Positions 18,380 to 26,036 of a stretch of 52,194 nucleotides of DNA are shown here, piece after piece (position 1 is the stretch's first letter; the number at the start of each line of letters is the position of its first letter). This stretch comes from Actinomycetota bacterium. Lineage in GTDB: Bacteria > Actinomycetota > Rubrobacteria > Rubrobacterales > Rubrobacteraceae. Under the pieces are notes generated by a model. That model was not told the origin of the DNA, searched no databases, and saw only the letters and a program-made list of their open reading frames with translations. The stretch covers positions 1 through 52,194 of the forward strand of contig CADDYV010000022.1 of the NCBI GenBank assembly GCA_902810695.1, in the 5' to 3' direction. The position numbers and the translations under genes were made by a program.

Positions 18380-19957
18380 CTAGCTCACCTCGCACATAAA
18401 CAGCGGTGGGATGTGCATGTAGGTTACGCTCGGGTTCGGGCCCACGACGTCTTTCGCCCTCTCCAGGGCGTCGGCCACGGTGTCCGCCCGCTCGTAGCCC
18501 ATGCGAGAAGTCGTCTCGGGGTCCCCGCCGACGAAGATGGTTTTGCCAACGTAGTCCAGGGCGTGTGCGACCCAGTAGAGGACGGTGAACGGGTGCGCGC
18601 CGTGGTAGGCATAGGAGTGGCGGTAGAGCGTGCGGTACCAGGGATCGTAGGCATACTTCTCTTCGTAGCGGGCTGCGATCTCGTGCAGATCCGTGGTTTC
18701 GGGCAGAACCTCGTTGTAGAGGTCTATATAGGAAGGGTGGTGCACCTTGTGAAACTCGTTGGATACCGGGTGGGTCCCGATGACCACCCCGCCCTCCCGG
18801 ACGAGCGGCTTGCCCCTGTAGAGGTTGAACATATAGCCGAGGAGCATGTTCTGGACGAGGAGAGGGTTCATGATCGAACCCACGTTATACGGCCCGAGGT
18901 AGGGTACACCCATAATCAACACGTCCGACTGCCCCTCGACCGGGACGAGTTGCTGCCTGTAGCAGTTCTTCAAGGTCTCCTCGTGCACCGGGTCGGTCGC
19001 CCCAGCCTGGACGCTCGTCATCCCGTGCGGCGCCCGGATGGAGTGGAAGATGCGCCGCGCCACCTTCCGGGGCATCGCGGAGGTGGCCTTGTGATTGGCG
19101 AGGAAGTTGGCCTTCGTTACGACACTCCATTCGTGCTCGGGCTTCGCCATGAAGTCGAAGACGGGTGGGAAGGCCGCGTTGTTCAGGGTGCTCTCGATGT
19201 GGAAGACCTTAACGTTCTCGTCGAAGATCTTGCCCATGCGGTTCAACGAGCCGTGCATCGCGGAGTTGGGCGGGTCCATCAGGGAGCGGGTGTTCTCCAG
19301 TGTCCTGGGGTTGTGGTGATGCCGGATGGAGGAGTAGGGCGAGAGTCCGGTGTGGACCGACTTGTGGCCGCCGTCCATCGAGATGAAGTTTATATTGACG
19401 TAGACGAGCAGATCGCTCTCGGCGACCCGGCGGCTGACGCTCACCTCCTCCCCATGCTCTGTCTTCCCGATAACGACGTTGTTCTCCTCGTCCTCGGCGT
19501 CGTAGTTGTAGAGCCGGTTGGGGTAGAAGCGGTCCACGATCTTCTTGCCCAGGCAGTGCGCAAGCTCCGCCCGGGTCATCCGGCGGTGGAGGCCCAGGGC
19601 AGCTATGAGGTGGATGTCCTCGACCCCCTTCGCGTAAGCCTTCTCCAGCACCTTCTCGATCACGAGCTGGCGGATGTCCGGCTTCTGCATCGGCGGCAGC
19701 GGAATCGAGATGTCGTCGAAGGCGATGGTGAGCTTCATGCCGGGGTGCAAAAGCTCGTGCAGCGGCTCCATCCCCATCGGCTCCAGAAGCGCCCGCTCGA
19801 TGGCGACGTTGGGATCAGCAAGAGGGTTGAGCGGTCCGGGAGGGTAGATCACGCGCGTCCCCTCCGGCAGCTTCTCGTAGTGGAACCCGTCGCCTGCGTT
19901 GAACATCATCGGGGGGCTATTTTTCTCCAGCGTAATCGTAAAGCCCGGACGACTCAT
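18380..19957 (-). CDS. LarA-family (nickel-dependent lactate racemase domain, DUF2088) protein, long form
   Basis: A 525-residue protein with the LarA N-terminal domain: the DDISIPLPP motif (compare DDxTRP), the HLIAALGLHRRMTRAEL helix and the GGHKSVHTGLSPYSS block that holds the Lys/His region. LarA enzymes use a nickel-pincer nucleotide to racemise or epimerise 2-hydroxyacids. This one is about 100 residues longer than Lactobacillus LarA, with a distinctive C-terminal segment rich in Tyr/His. The substrate is unknown and no larBCE cofactor genes are in the window. It follows a zinc alcohol dehydrogenase and precedes the TGA-containing SBP-like gene. Confidence 0.82.
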   Translation of the reverse strand: MSRPGFTITLEKNSPPMMFNAGDGFHYEKLPEGTRVIYPPGPLNPLADPNVAIERALLEPMGMEPLHELLHPGMKLTIAFDDISIPLPPMQKPDIRQLVIEKVLEKAYAKGVEDIHLIAALGLHRRMTRAELAHCLGKKIVDRFYPNRLYNYDAEDEENNVVIGKTEHGEEVSVSRRVAESDLLVYVNINFISMDGGHKSVHTGLSPYSSIRHHHNPRTLENTRSLMDPPNSAMHGSLNRMGKIFDENVKVFHIESTLNNAAFPPVFDFMAKPEHEWSVVTKANFLANHKATSAMPRKVARRIFHSIRAPHGMTSVQAGATDPVHEETLKNCYRQQLVPVEGQSDVLIMGVPYLGPYNVGSIMNPLLVQNMLLGYMFNLYRGKPLVREGGVVIGTHPVSNEFHKVHHPSYIDLYNEVLPETTDLHEIAARYEEKYAYDPWYRTLYRHSYAYHGAHPFTVLYWVAHALDYVGKTIFVGGDPETTSRMGYERADTVADALERAKDVVGPNPSVTYMHIPPLFMCEVS

Positions 19958-19995
19958 ATGACTCTCTCCCTTCGTTAGCTAAAAGGTCTCGAATT

Positions 19996-21201
19996 TCATC
20001 TCAGATCGAAGGCGATCTTCACGCTTCCGGCTCTACCCGCGCCTTCTGCGGCGGCGATACCCTCGCGGTACTCTTCGAGGCGAAAGAGCGGGCCGATAAG
20101 CGTGTGGAGCTTGAGGGCGGGGGCTATCCTGAGCGCCAGCTCGAAGCTCTTTACGCGCTCTCCCCGGTACTCCTCGACGCCGTAGGCGTAGGTCCCCGCG
20201 AGCGAGACTTCCTTGTGCCAGAGCGGCGTAAGGTCCAGGCAACTCCTCACGCCGGGCATCCCGACCAGCGCCACCTCGCCGCCCGGACGGGTCAGCCGGA
20301 TCGCATCCTCGATGGTGCCCGGTGCGCCGACGCACTCGAAGGTCTTATCCGCCCCGCCGGGCACCACGGGACGCCCGATATCGGTCGCAAGGCTCTCCGT
20401 GCCGAGCATCCGCGGAAGCTCTCCATAGGTCTCTTTTGGATGAACTACCTCGTCCGCCCCGAGCCGTCTCGCCTCTTTTTTCTGCCTTTCGTGCTTGGCG
20501 ACGCACACGATGCGCCCCGCGCCAGTAAGCTCCCTCAAGGCCCCGACCACCAGCAGTCCGATGCTCCCGGCTCCCAGAACCAGTGTGGTCTCGTCCGGCT
20601 GCGGGTCCAGTTTTAGTGCGGCGTGGATGGCGCAGGCCAGGGGCTCTATCGCGACTGCCGCCTCGTCGGGGAGCGCCTCGGGAACGCGGTGGAGCTGGGA
20701 GCGGTGGGCAACCAGGGTCCCCTTTGACCAGCCGCCCCCTGTGTCGCGGCAGAACCCGGTCTGGACGCCGGGGGAGATCGAACCTCGCATAACGTTCAAG
20801 CACAGGGCATAATGACCCGTCGCACAGTAGCGGCACGGCGGATCTATCCCGCGCACCTCGCAGCCCAGGGCCGGTTCCACCACGACCCTCTGGCCTGCGG
20901 CGAAACCCTCAGCACCCTCTGCCAGCGTGCCGACGATCTCGTGTCCCATGACGAATGGCGGGGAGGTGATCGGGGAGAAATAAGGCGAGCTTTCGGCGTG
21001 CAGCGTGGCGAGATCCGAGCCGCAGATGCCCGCGAGCAAGGGTTTGACCCGCACCCACCCTGGAGCGGGGATATACGGCTCGGGTACCTCTTCGAGTTGC
21101 AGCGGGGCGAGGTGGCTCGTGCTCAGACCTTTCACCCGCTTCGCGGCGGCGCGCATCAAGAGATAGCGCGGCACGGACCTTCTGTATCGCAAAGCGAGCA
21201 T
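19996..21201 (-). CDS. Zinc-dependent medium-chain alcohol dehydrogenase
   Basis: A 401-residue MDR dehydrogenase: catalytic zinc region LAGICGSDLATLH, GHEIVGTLAEGAEGF, a structural-zinc-like cysteine loop with four Cys between about residues 119 and 139 (CEVRGIDPPCRYCATGHYALC), and the Rossmann motif VLGAGSIGLLVVGAL. The loop spacing is unlike the usual four-Cys pattern. It begins 3 nt after the acyl-CoA reductase fusion, so the two are likely coupled, and its substrate could be a fatty alcohol/aldehyde or a product of the LarA pathway. ATG 21156 is an alternative start. Confidence 0.85.
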   Translation of the reverse strand: MLALRYRRSVPRYLLMRAAAKRVKGLSTSHLAPLQLEEVPEPYIPAPGWVRVKPLLAGICGSDLATLHAESSPYFSPITSPPFVMGHEIVGTLAEGAEGFAAGQRVVVEPALGCEVRGIDPPCRYCATGHYALCLNVMRGSISPGVQTGFCRDTGGGWSKGTLVAHRSQLHRVPEALPDEAAVAIEPLACAIHAALKLDPQPDETTLVLGAGSIGLLVVGALRELTGAGRIVCVAKHERQKKEARRLGADEVVHPKETYGELPRMLGTESLATDIGRPVVPGGADKTFECVGAPGTIEDAIRLTRPGGEVALVGMPGVRSCLDLTPLWHKEVSLAGTYAYGVEEYRGERVKSFELALRIAPALKLHTLIGPLFRLEEYREGIAAAEGAGRAGSVKIAFDLR

Positions 21202-21204
21202 AGC

Positions 21205-23463
21205 CTAGGAAGCGGGGCCGTTTTTGCGCCAGCGCTGGATCCGCCACCCGCGCTTCTCCGCCGCAGCTTCAAGCCTGCGGTCGGGGTTCACGGCCACCGG
21301 ATTGCCGACGGCTTCGAGCATCGGCAGGTCGGAGATGGAGTCGGCGTAGGCGTAGGAGCGCGAGAGGTCCACGTTGCGCTTGCGGGCGAAGGAGGCGAGC
21401 ATACGGGCGCGCGCCTCTCCCGCCACGGGAGCGCCGGAGAGCTCGCCGGTATAGGTCCCGTCCTCCTCGGCGAGCCGTGCGCATAGCACGTCGTCGGCGA
21501 CATCCTCGAACGGCTCCAGAAGGAAATCCAGCGCTCCGGAGAGAAGCACGATGCGGTGGCCTTTCTCCTTGTGCTCGCGCAGCCTGGCGAGGGCATCCGG
21601 GTAGATGCGCTCCAGGGTGAAGCCGGGAAAGCTCTCCAGTCCAAGCCGCCGGGCGCGGGCGGGCTTCCAGCCCCGGTAGTTCTTGTAGAAGGCCCGGTTG
21701 AAGTGCGCCCGGCTGAGCTTGTCCAGCGCCCAGTAGTAAGGAATCTTCGGCAAGAATGCGGCGATCCAGAGCGGACGCGCCGCAGCCGGCATCTCGTGCA
21801 TCCTGAGCCAAGCGTAGTAGGAGACGACGTTCGAGCCGACGAGCGTGCCGTCCACGTCGAAGATCGCAGCCACCTCTCCCGGCTTCTCCTCAGAAACCCG
21901 CCTACGCGCCCTGCGGCCCGGCTTGGTCGTTATGGAGGGCAGATGGGCGCCCTGCAGCCACCCTCTCCAGTCTACCGCCGCGATGTCGAACGGAAATTCT
22001 TGCTTATCTTCCGGAGCCAGGGTCTCGTAGAGTTCCTGCGTGCGGGCGGTGGAGAACGTCGAGGATATGGTGGCGTATCCGCCGTAGATGCGGCTGTAGT
22101 AGAGGCTCATCCGGGCGCGCTTCTCGGCCCGGACGATCCTGCCGCGCGCATCGGTGACCATGTGCCCCTCCGGGAGGCGGGAGAGCACTTCGGATGCGAC
22201 CTTCAAGCCGACCAGCTCCGCCCTCAACCGCATCTCGACGCTCCGGCGGCCAGGGAAGTCCCACTCGGGGGGTACGATCGGACGCCCCCCGGAGCCTTTC
22301 AGGGGGTTCTTGATAAAGTAGCTTCTCACGTAGTCGTAGAGCTGCCGGTAGCGCAGGGGATTTCTGTCGCTGGAGGCAACGTGGAAGACCTCTGGCTCTC
22401 TCGGACGCCGGACGGCTGCGGCCAGGACCGCGTTTACGACGTGATCCACCGGGACGAGGTCTACCAGGCTCTCCGGGTCGCCGGGAAATTCGCGCAGGAT
22501 GCCCTTGGCATAGGCCATGATCAGGGGGTCGGCCATCTTGGAGCCCTGGATCCAACCGGGGTAAGGCTCGCGGAAGCTGCTCTCGATAATCGCTGGACGC
22601 AGGATGATGAGCGGCAGATCCCCCCTCTCTCTGAGCACCATCCGCTCGGCCAGCGACTTGGTAAAGGTGTAGACGTCGTGCCAGCCAAGCTCCCGGGCCC
22701 GGCTCGTCCCGCGCTCGACGAGCCGCTCGCGCATCCAGGCTCTCCGCAGCTGGTCCGCCCTCTCGGCCACCTCATCCTCGGCGCCGACCATCCCGAGCTC
22801 TCTGCGAGCCTCGGTATCGAAACGCCTCATGAGCGACCGCTCGCGCGAAGCCAGGTCCACCTCCTCGATCACGGCCTCAAGAGAGGCTATCTCCTCTTGA
22901 GGATCGAGCAGGGTTCCGTTCGGCGATATCTCCCCCGGCAGCTCTTCCCGGACGAAGGACGCGGAGATCCCGGCGACATATGCCGTGGAGACGTGCATGA
23001 ACAGCGGCTTCCTCTCCCACTCACGGGCCAGCGAGAGCAGGTTCAGGGTCCCCCGGACGTTCGCGTTCAGGGCGGCGTCGAGCGGCGAGTCGAAGATGAC
23101 CGAGGCGGCGGCGTGGACCACCACGTCCACCTCGCGCGAGAGTTCGTCCAACGCATCACGCTCCAGACCGAGCGACGGCGCGTAGACGTCGCCTTCCAGT
23201 ACCCTTACCTTCCCGGATACAAGTTCCTCGAACGCATCTCCGAACTTCTCCCTGAGCCCCGCGAAGGCTGCCGAGCCGAAGACGTCCTCTCTGAACCTCT
23301 CTTCCGCGCTCTTGTTGCGCGAGGGACGCGCCAGGAGATAGAGCCGCTTCAGGTCGGGCAGGCTGCGCAGGATCTTCTCGATCAGCGCCGTCCCGAGAAA
23401 CCCCGTCCCGCCGGTCAGCAGGATCGCCTTTCCCCGGTACTGCTCGCGCAACGTGCTGCTCAT
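21205..23463 (-). CDS. Fatty acyl-CoA reductase fused to a HAD-IB hydrolase
   Basis: A 752-residue two-domain protein. Residues 1 to about 520 are a Male-sterility/NAD_binding_4 reductase: Rossmann motif LLTGGTGFLGTALIEKIL, active site YTFTK, and a C-terminal sterile-type helical region. Residues about 555-752 are a HAD-IB (SerB-like) domain: motif I AIFDVDGTLVGSN, a cap of about 90 residues, then RIVLLSGALD and YADSISDLPML. Acyl-CoA reductases of this kind reduce long acyl-CoA to aldehyde or alcohol; HAD-IB domains dephosphorylate small or lipid phosphates. Its ATG overlaps the plsY stop (ATGA), placing it in lipid synthesis. The start at 23463 removes an upstream antisense-like extension. 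Confidence 0.88.
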   Translation of the reverse strand: MSSTLREQYRGKAILLTGGTGFLGTALIEKILRSLPDLKRLYLLARPSRNKSAEERFREDVFGSAAFAGLREKFGDAFEELVSGKVRVLEGDVYAPSLGLERDALDELSREVDVVVHAAASVIFDSPLDAALNANVRGTLNLLSLAREWERKPLFMHVSTAYVAGISASFVREELPGEISPNGTLLDPQEEIASLEAVIEEVDLASRERSLMRRFDTEARRELGMVGAEDEVAERADQLRRAWMRERLVERGTSRARELGWHDVYTFTKSLAERMVLRERGDLPLIILRPAIIESSFREPYPGWIQGSKMADPLIMAYAKGILREFPGDPESLVDLVPVDHVVNAVLAAAVRRPREPEVFHVASSDRNPLRYRQLYDYVRSYFIKNPLKGSGGRPIVPPEWDFPGRRSVEMRLRAELVGLKVASEVLSRLPEGHMVTDARGRIVRAEKRARMSLYYSRIYGGYATISSTFSTARTQELYETLAPEDKQEFPFDIAAVDWRGWLQGAHLPSITTKPGRRARRRVSEEKPGEVAAIFDVDGTLVGSNVVSYYAWLRMHEMPAAARPLWIAAFLPKIPYYWALDKLSRAHFNRAFYKNYRGWKPARARRLGLESFPGFTLERIYPDALARLREHKEKGHRIVLLSGALDFLLEPFEDVADDVLCARLAEEDGTYTGELSGAPVAGEARARMLASFARKRNVDLSRSYAYADSISDLPMLEAVGNPVAVNPDRRLEAAAEKRGWRIQRWRKNGPAS

Positions 23464-24056
23464 CTTCCCCCGGCTTTCTGTCCGACCTTGCGCTCGGTAC
23501 CCTTGATCAGGGCGCGCGCATTCTCCCGGTGCCGCCACAACACCAGGATGCCGCCGACGATCGTGTAGAGCACGTAGGGCAGCGGTTGCCCGGTGAGCCA
23601 GAACGCTATCGGGGTTACCACCGTGACGACGATGGCGGCGAGCGAGGTGTAGCGGAAGACGAAGGTCACGATCCACCACAAGGCGAACATCCCCAATCCC
23701 ACCGGCGGGGCGAGGGCTATGCTCGTCCCCGCTCCCGTTGCGACACCCTTGCCGCCCTTGAAGCGCAGGAAGATGGGCCAGCAGTGCCCGACGACCGCGG
23801 CGAGGGCGACGGCGGCGGGAATCCAGAGGTTGCCGGTAAAAACACGCGCGAGAGCGACCGGGATCATCCCTTTGAGCATGTCTCCGAGCAGCGTCAGAAC
23901 GGCGGCCAGCTTCCCCGCGCTACGCAGGACGTTGGCCGTCCCGATGTTCCCGCTACCGACCTTTCTCACGTCCACGCCGCGGCTCCATCCCGCGAGAAGC
24001 CCCGTCGGGACGGAACCCAGGATGTATCCCAGCAGGACGAAAAAGACCCCCAGCAT
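23460..24056 (-). CDS. plsY: Glycerol-3-phosphate acyltransferase PlsY
   Basis: PlsY (198 aa) is the integral membrane enzyme that transfers an acyl group from acyl-phosphate to glycerol 3-phosphate, the first step of phospholipid synthesis. All three family motifs are present: GSVPTGLL, GSGNIGTANVLR and GGKGVATGAGT, within about five membrane helices. ATG 24056 gives the expected N-terminus MLGVFFVLLGYILGS. It overlaps the acyl-CoA reductase/HAD gene by 4 nt and follows corA by 40 nt. Confidence 0.95.
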   Translation of the reverse strand: MLGVFFVLLGYILGSVPTGLLAGWSRGVDVRKVGSGNIGTANVLRSAGKLAAVLTLLGDMLKGMIPVALARVFTGNLWIPAAVALAAVVGHCWPIFLRFKGGKGVATGAGTSIALAPPVGLGMFALWWIVTFVFRYTSLAAIVVTVVTPIAFWLTGQPLPYVLYTIVGGILVLWRHRENARALIKGTERKVGQKAGGR

Positions 24057-24096
24057 GGCCCGAAGTATAGCGGAAGGAGTAAGAGTTGGCCGCTTC

Positions 24097-25176
24097 CTAG
24101 AGCAGCCCGCGCCGGTGTAAAAATATGGCCGCCACCACGACGAACACGACCTGCACCCCAATGAAGACCCAGAAGCCCGCAGGGTCGCCAGCACCGGGAA
24201 GGTGCTTGAAGTTGACCCCGTAGATCCCGGCCAAAAGCGAGAGCGGGGCGAAGAGCGCCGCCAGCACGGTAAGCCGCCGGATACCGACCTCCGTTCGCTC
24301 GTCCCGACGCATCCGGTAGGCCTCGATAGCACCATCCACGTAGTCGCGGGTGGCATCGGCCATGTCCACGGCCTCACGCTGGTTGTCCGCTGCATCAGAT
24401 AGGTAGTCGCGCAGCGGCGAGGCGCGTCCGAGACGGCGGATGATCTCCTGCTGGGCGACCGCCAGCCGCCGGAACGCCTGCAGATCCCTCTTCAGAGAGA
24501 TCAGATTCTCCAGAGCACCTATCGAAGCCCGCTGGTTCGTGGGATCGAGGGCTCCTTCGAGCTCCTCGGCGACTTCGGCGATCCCGACCAGCGCGGGCAG
24601 GTGCCCGTCCACGAGCGCATCCAGAGCCTCGTAGAGAAGCTCCTCTCCACTGCTGTTCTCCGAAAGCGGAGATCCCAACCTCTTTTGCAGCCTCTCCTGG
24701 ACCTCGGAGACCGGACAGTCGCGTACCGTAACCAGATAGTTCTCGCCCACCACCAGATCCACCTCGACTGCTCTGAGCTGGTTCCACTCCTCCCTCTCGG
24801 TCTGCGCGGCGAACGCCGCCACGAATGCTCCACCACCGGAGAACACGTCCACCTTGGGCATCCGCAGAGGCGAGAGACAGTCTTCCACGGTAAGAGGATT
24901 GAGATAGAGCACTTCCTCAAGAAGCGTATTGGACTGCTCTTGAGGCCGCAGCAGATCTATCCAGATCGCCTCCGCCTCCTCCAGGGCGGATTCGAGCTTC
25001 TCCAGCGGGATCTCCTGTGTCTCCTCCCCGTCCAGGCGCGCCAGGATGCGGATCTCCTCCTTCCCCGCTTCGATGGGAAGGCCGCTCCCCTCGCGCGCCT
25101 CGCCGCCGGTTGGATCCCATACCCCCAGATACCCTCGCCGCCGCAATCTGGGACCGAGTCTCCTCACGCCAAACAT
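24097..25176 (-). CDS. corA: CorA-family divalent cation transporter with a GVN variant of the GMN motif
   Basis: A 359-residue CorA-like channel: a cytoplasmic alpha/beta and long-helix domain (1 to about 295) and two C-terminal membrane helices (VLAALFAPLSLLAGIYGV, then VFIGVQVVFVVVAAIFLH). The signature loop reads YGVNF instead of the near-invariant YGMNF. Mg, Co, Ni or Zn transport is possible; the altered motif makes the ion uncertain. It is divergent from the TGA-containing glutaredoxin gene by 69 bp. Confidence 0.88.
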   Translation of the reverse strand: MFGVRRLGPRLRRRGYLGVWDPTGGEAREGSGLPIEAGKEEIRILARLDGEETQEIPLEKLESALEEAEAIWIDLLRPQEQSNTLLEEVLYLNPLTVEDCLSPLRMPKVDVFSGGGAFVAAFAAQTEREEWNQLRAVEVDLVVGENYLVTVRDCPVSEVQERLQKRLGSPLSENSSGEELLYEALDALVDGHLPALVGIAEVAEELEGALDPTNQRASIGALENLISLKRDLQAFRRLAVAQQEIIRRLGRASPLRDYLSDAADNQREAVDMADATRDYVDGAIEAYRMRRDERTEVGIRRLTVLAALFAPLSLLAGIYGVNFKHLPGAGDPAGFWVFIGVQVVFVVVAAIFLHRRGLL

Positions 25177-25245
25177 CGCCTTGAGTGTAACTTAAATGGG
25201 AGCGGGGTAGGAACATTGGTGCAAGCTACTGTCAGGAGGCAACAG

Positions 25246-25482
25246 ATGGCCGAGCATGAGGTAATCGTCTACCATCAGCCCGGTTGAGGCGCCTGCCGCC
25301 AGGAGATGGAGTTTCTATCTCAGAGAGGTATCGAGTTCACGGAGAAAAACATCCGCACCGACCTCGAGGCGATGCAGGAGATGGTGAAGATGAACTCTCA
25401 AGCCACCCCCACCACCGTCATAGACGGTGAGGTCATAATCGGGTTCGATCGGGAAAGAATCAGCGAGAAGCTAGGTCTCTAG
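25246..25482 (+). CDS. Glutaredoxin-like (NrdH/Grx) protein with TGA at the first redox cysteine: candidate selenoprotein
   Basis: Read through TGA 25285-25287, the frame gives a 78-residue thioredoxin-fold protein, the normal NrdH/glutaredoxin size. N-terminal MAEHEVIVYHQPG leads into UGAC, where glutaredoxins have CxxC, so the TGA (one base from TGC) stands exactly at the nucleophilic Cys14; Cys17 is kept. The later motifs are intact: RGIEFTEKNIR, the cis-Pro region ATPTTVIDG and the tail VIIGFDRERI. AGGAGG lies 6 nt before ATG 25246. No other stop or frameshift occurs, which argues against a decayed gene. An 8-bp hairpin with loop GUU starts 15 nt after the TGA. Selenocysteine would give a UxxC redox site; reading needs SelB and tRNA-Sec encoded elsewhere. 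Confidence 0.82.
25303..25321 (+). promoter_or_regulatory. SECIS-like hairpin after the TGA of the glutaredoxin-like gene
   Basis: GAGATGGA pairs with TCTATCTC (8 bp, one G-U pair) around the 3-nt loop GTT. The loop begins 23 nt after the TGA. This matches the general bacterial SECIS form: a hairpin inside the coding region, a small apical loop with G first and U second, about 16-37 nt from UGA. A bulged U like that of E. coli fdhF is not obvious. Confidence 0.6.
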
Positions 25483-25492
25483 CCTTATAAAA

Positions 25493-25604
25493 CGGATCTC
25501 CGAGGGAAGATTACAGCAGAACAGGGCCGCCTGTCCCAGAGGCCGTTACGAGTGACTGTAAGAGCACAGCCAAAGTCTAGCCTGACTGCTACACCGGAGA
25601 TCCG
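25493..25604. other. 112-bp intergenic element bounded by a perfect 10-bp inverted repeat
   Basis: CGGATCTCCG (25493-25502) is exactly complementary to CGGAGATCCG (25595-25604). The inside can form further stems, such as ACAGG/CCTGT around GCCG. It lies between the stop of the glutaredoxin-like gene and the stop of the convergent cupin gene. It could be a bidirectional terminator, a structured RNA or a small inverted-repeat element. It lacks a T-loop sequence, so it is not a tRNA. Confidence 0.4.
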
Positions 25605-25646
25605 GTATGCCAATTAATTTCGAACCGAGGTTTTGCGGAGCCTGCA

Positions 25647-26003
25647 CTACTCGACCTGTTCGCCGCCATCGGGGCCGTAGAAGATAACCCACGTCTGAAA
25701 ATCGTCGGTGAAGTCTTCGAAGCGGTGCGGTACGCCAGCGGGCACGAACAGCACATCACCCGGACCGAACGGGTGGCGATCTTCACCGTTGAAGAAGTAT
25801 CCACTCCCCGAAACAATTACGTACACTTCATCTTGCCTGTGCGGGGTTTGTGGATCCCCTCCCCGGGGAGCATAAAGCTCTACGAGGAGACTCCCTCGCC
25901 TCAGTAGCGTCGCGAAGCGCAGCGAACCCTCGTCCGGATCGGGGAGTTTCGCTGCTGCCTCATCAACGGTCGCTCGAAAAGCAGGTTTTGCGTTCAAAGG
26001 CAC
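25647..26003 (-). CDS. Single-domain cupin protein
   Basis: A 118-residue cupin. The first metal motif is PHRQDEVYVIVSGSGYFFNG and the second is FGPGDVLFVPAGVPHRFEDF, giving the His/Glu ligands of a small beta-barrel. Such proteins bind a metal and may be sensors, isomerases or dioxygenase-like enzymes. The substrate is not predictable. It is on the minus strand, convergent with the glutaredoxin-like gene. Confidence 0.85.
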   Translation of the reverse strand: MPLNAKPAFRATVDEAAAKLPDPDEGSLRFATLLRRGSLLVELYAPRGGDPQTPHRQDEVYVIVSGSGYFFNGEDRHPFGPGDVLFVPAGVPHRFEDFTDDFQTWVIFYGPDGGEQVE

Positions 26004-26036
26004 TCCTTACGCAGAACTACGAGACATGCCGGGATC

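Noticed and set aside
18413-19978. Long open frame (521 codons) on the plus strand
   Set aside because: It is antisense to the LarA-family gene and arises from high GC content; no family resemblance.
21556-23568. Plus-strand frame of 670 codons
   Set aside because: It is antisense to the acyl-CoA reductase/HAD fusion and has low-complexity, Arg/Gly/Asp-rich text typical of shadow frames.
25493-25610. Possible tRNA-Sec (selC) after the TGA-containing glutaredoxin gene
   Set aside because: The length and inverted-repeat ends are suggestive, but there is no T-loop sequence, no TCA anticodon loop and no D arm on either strand.
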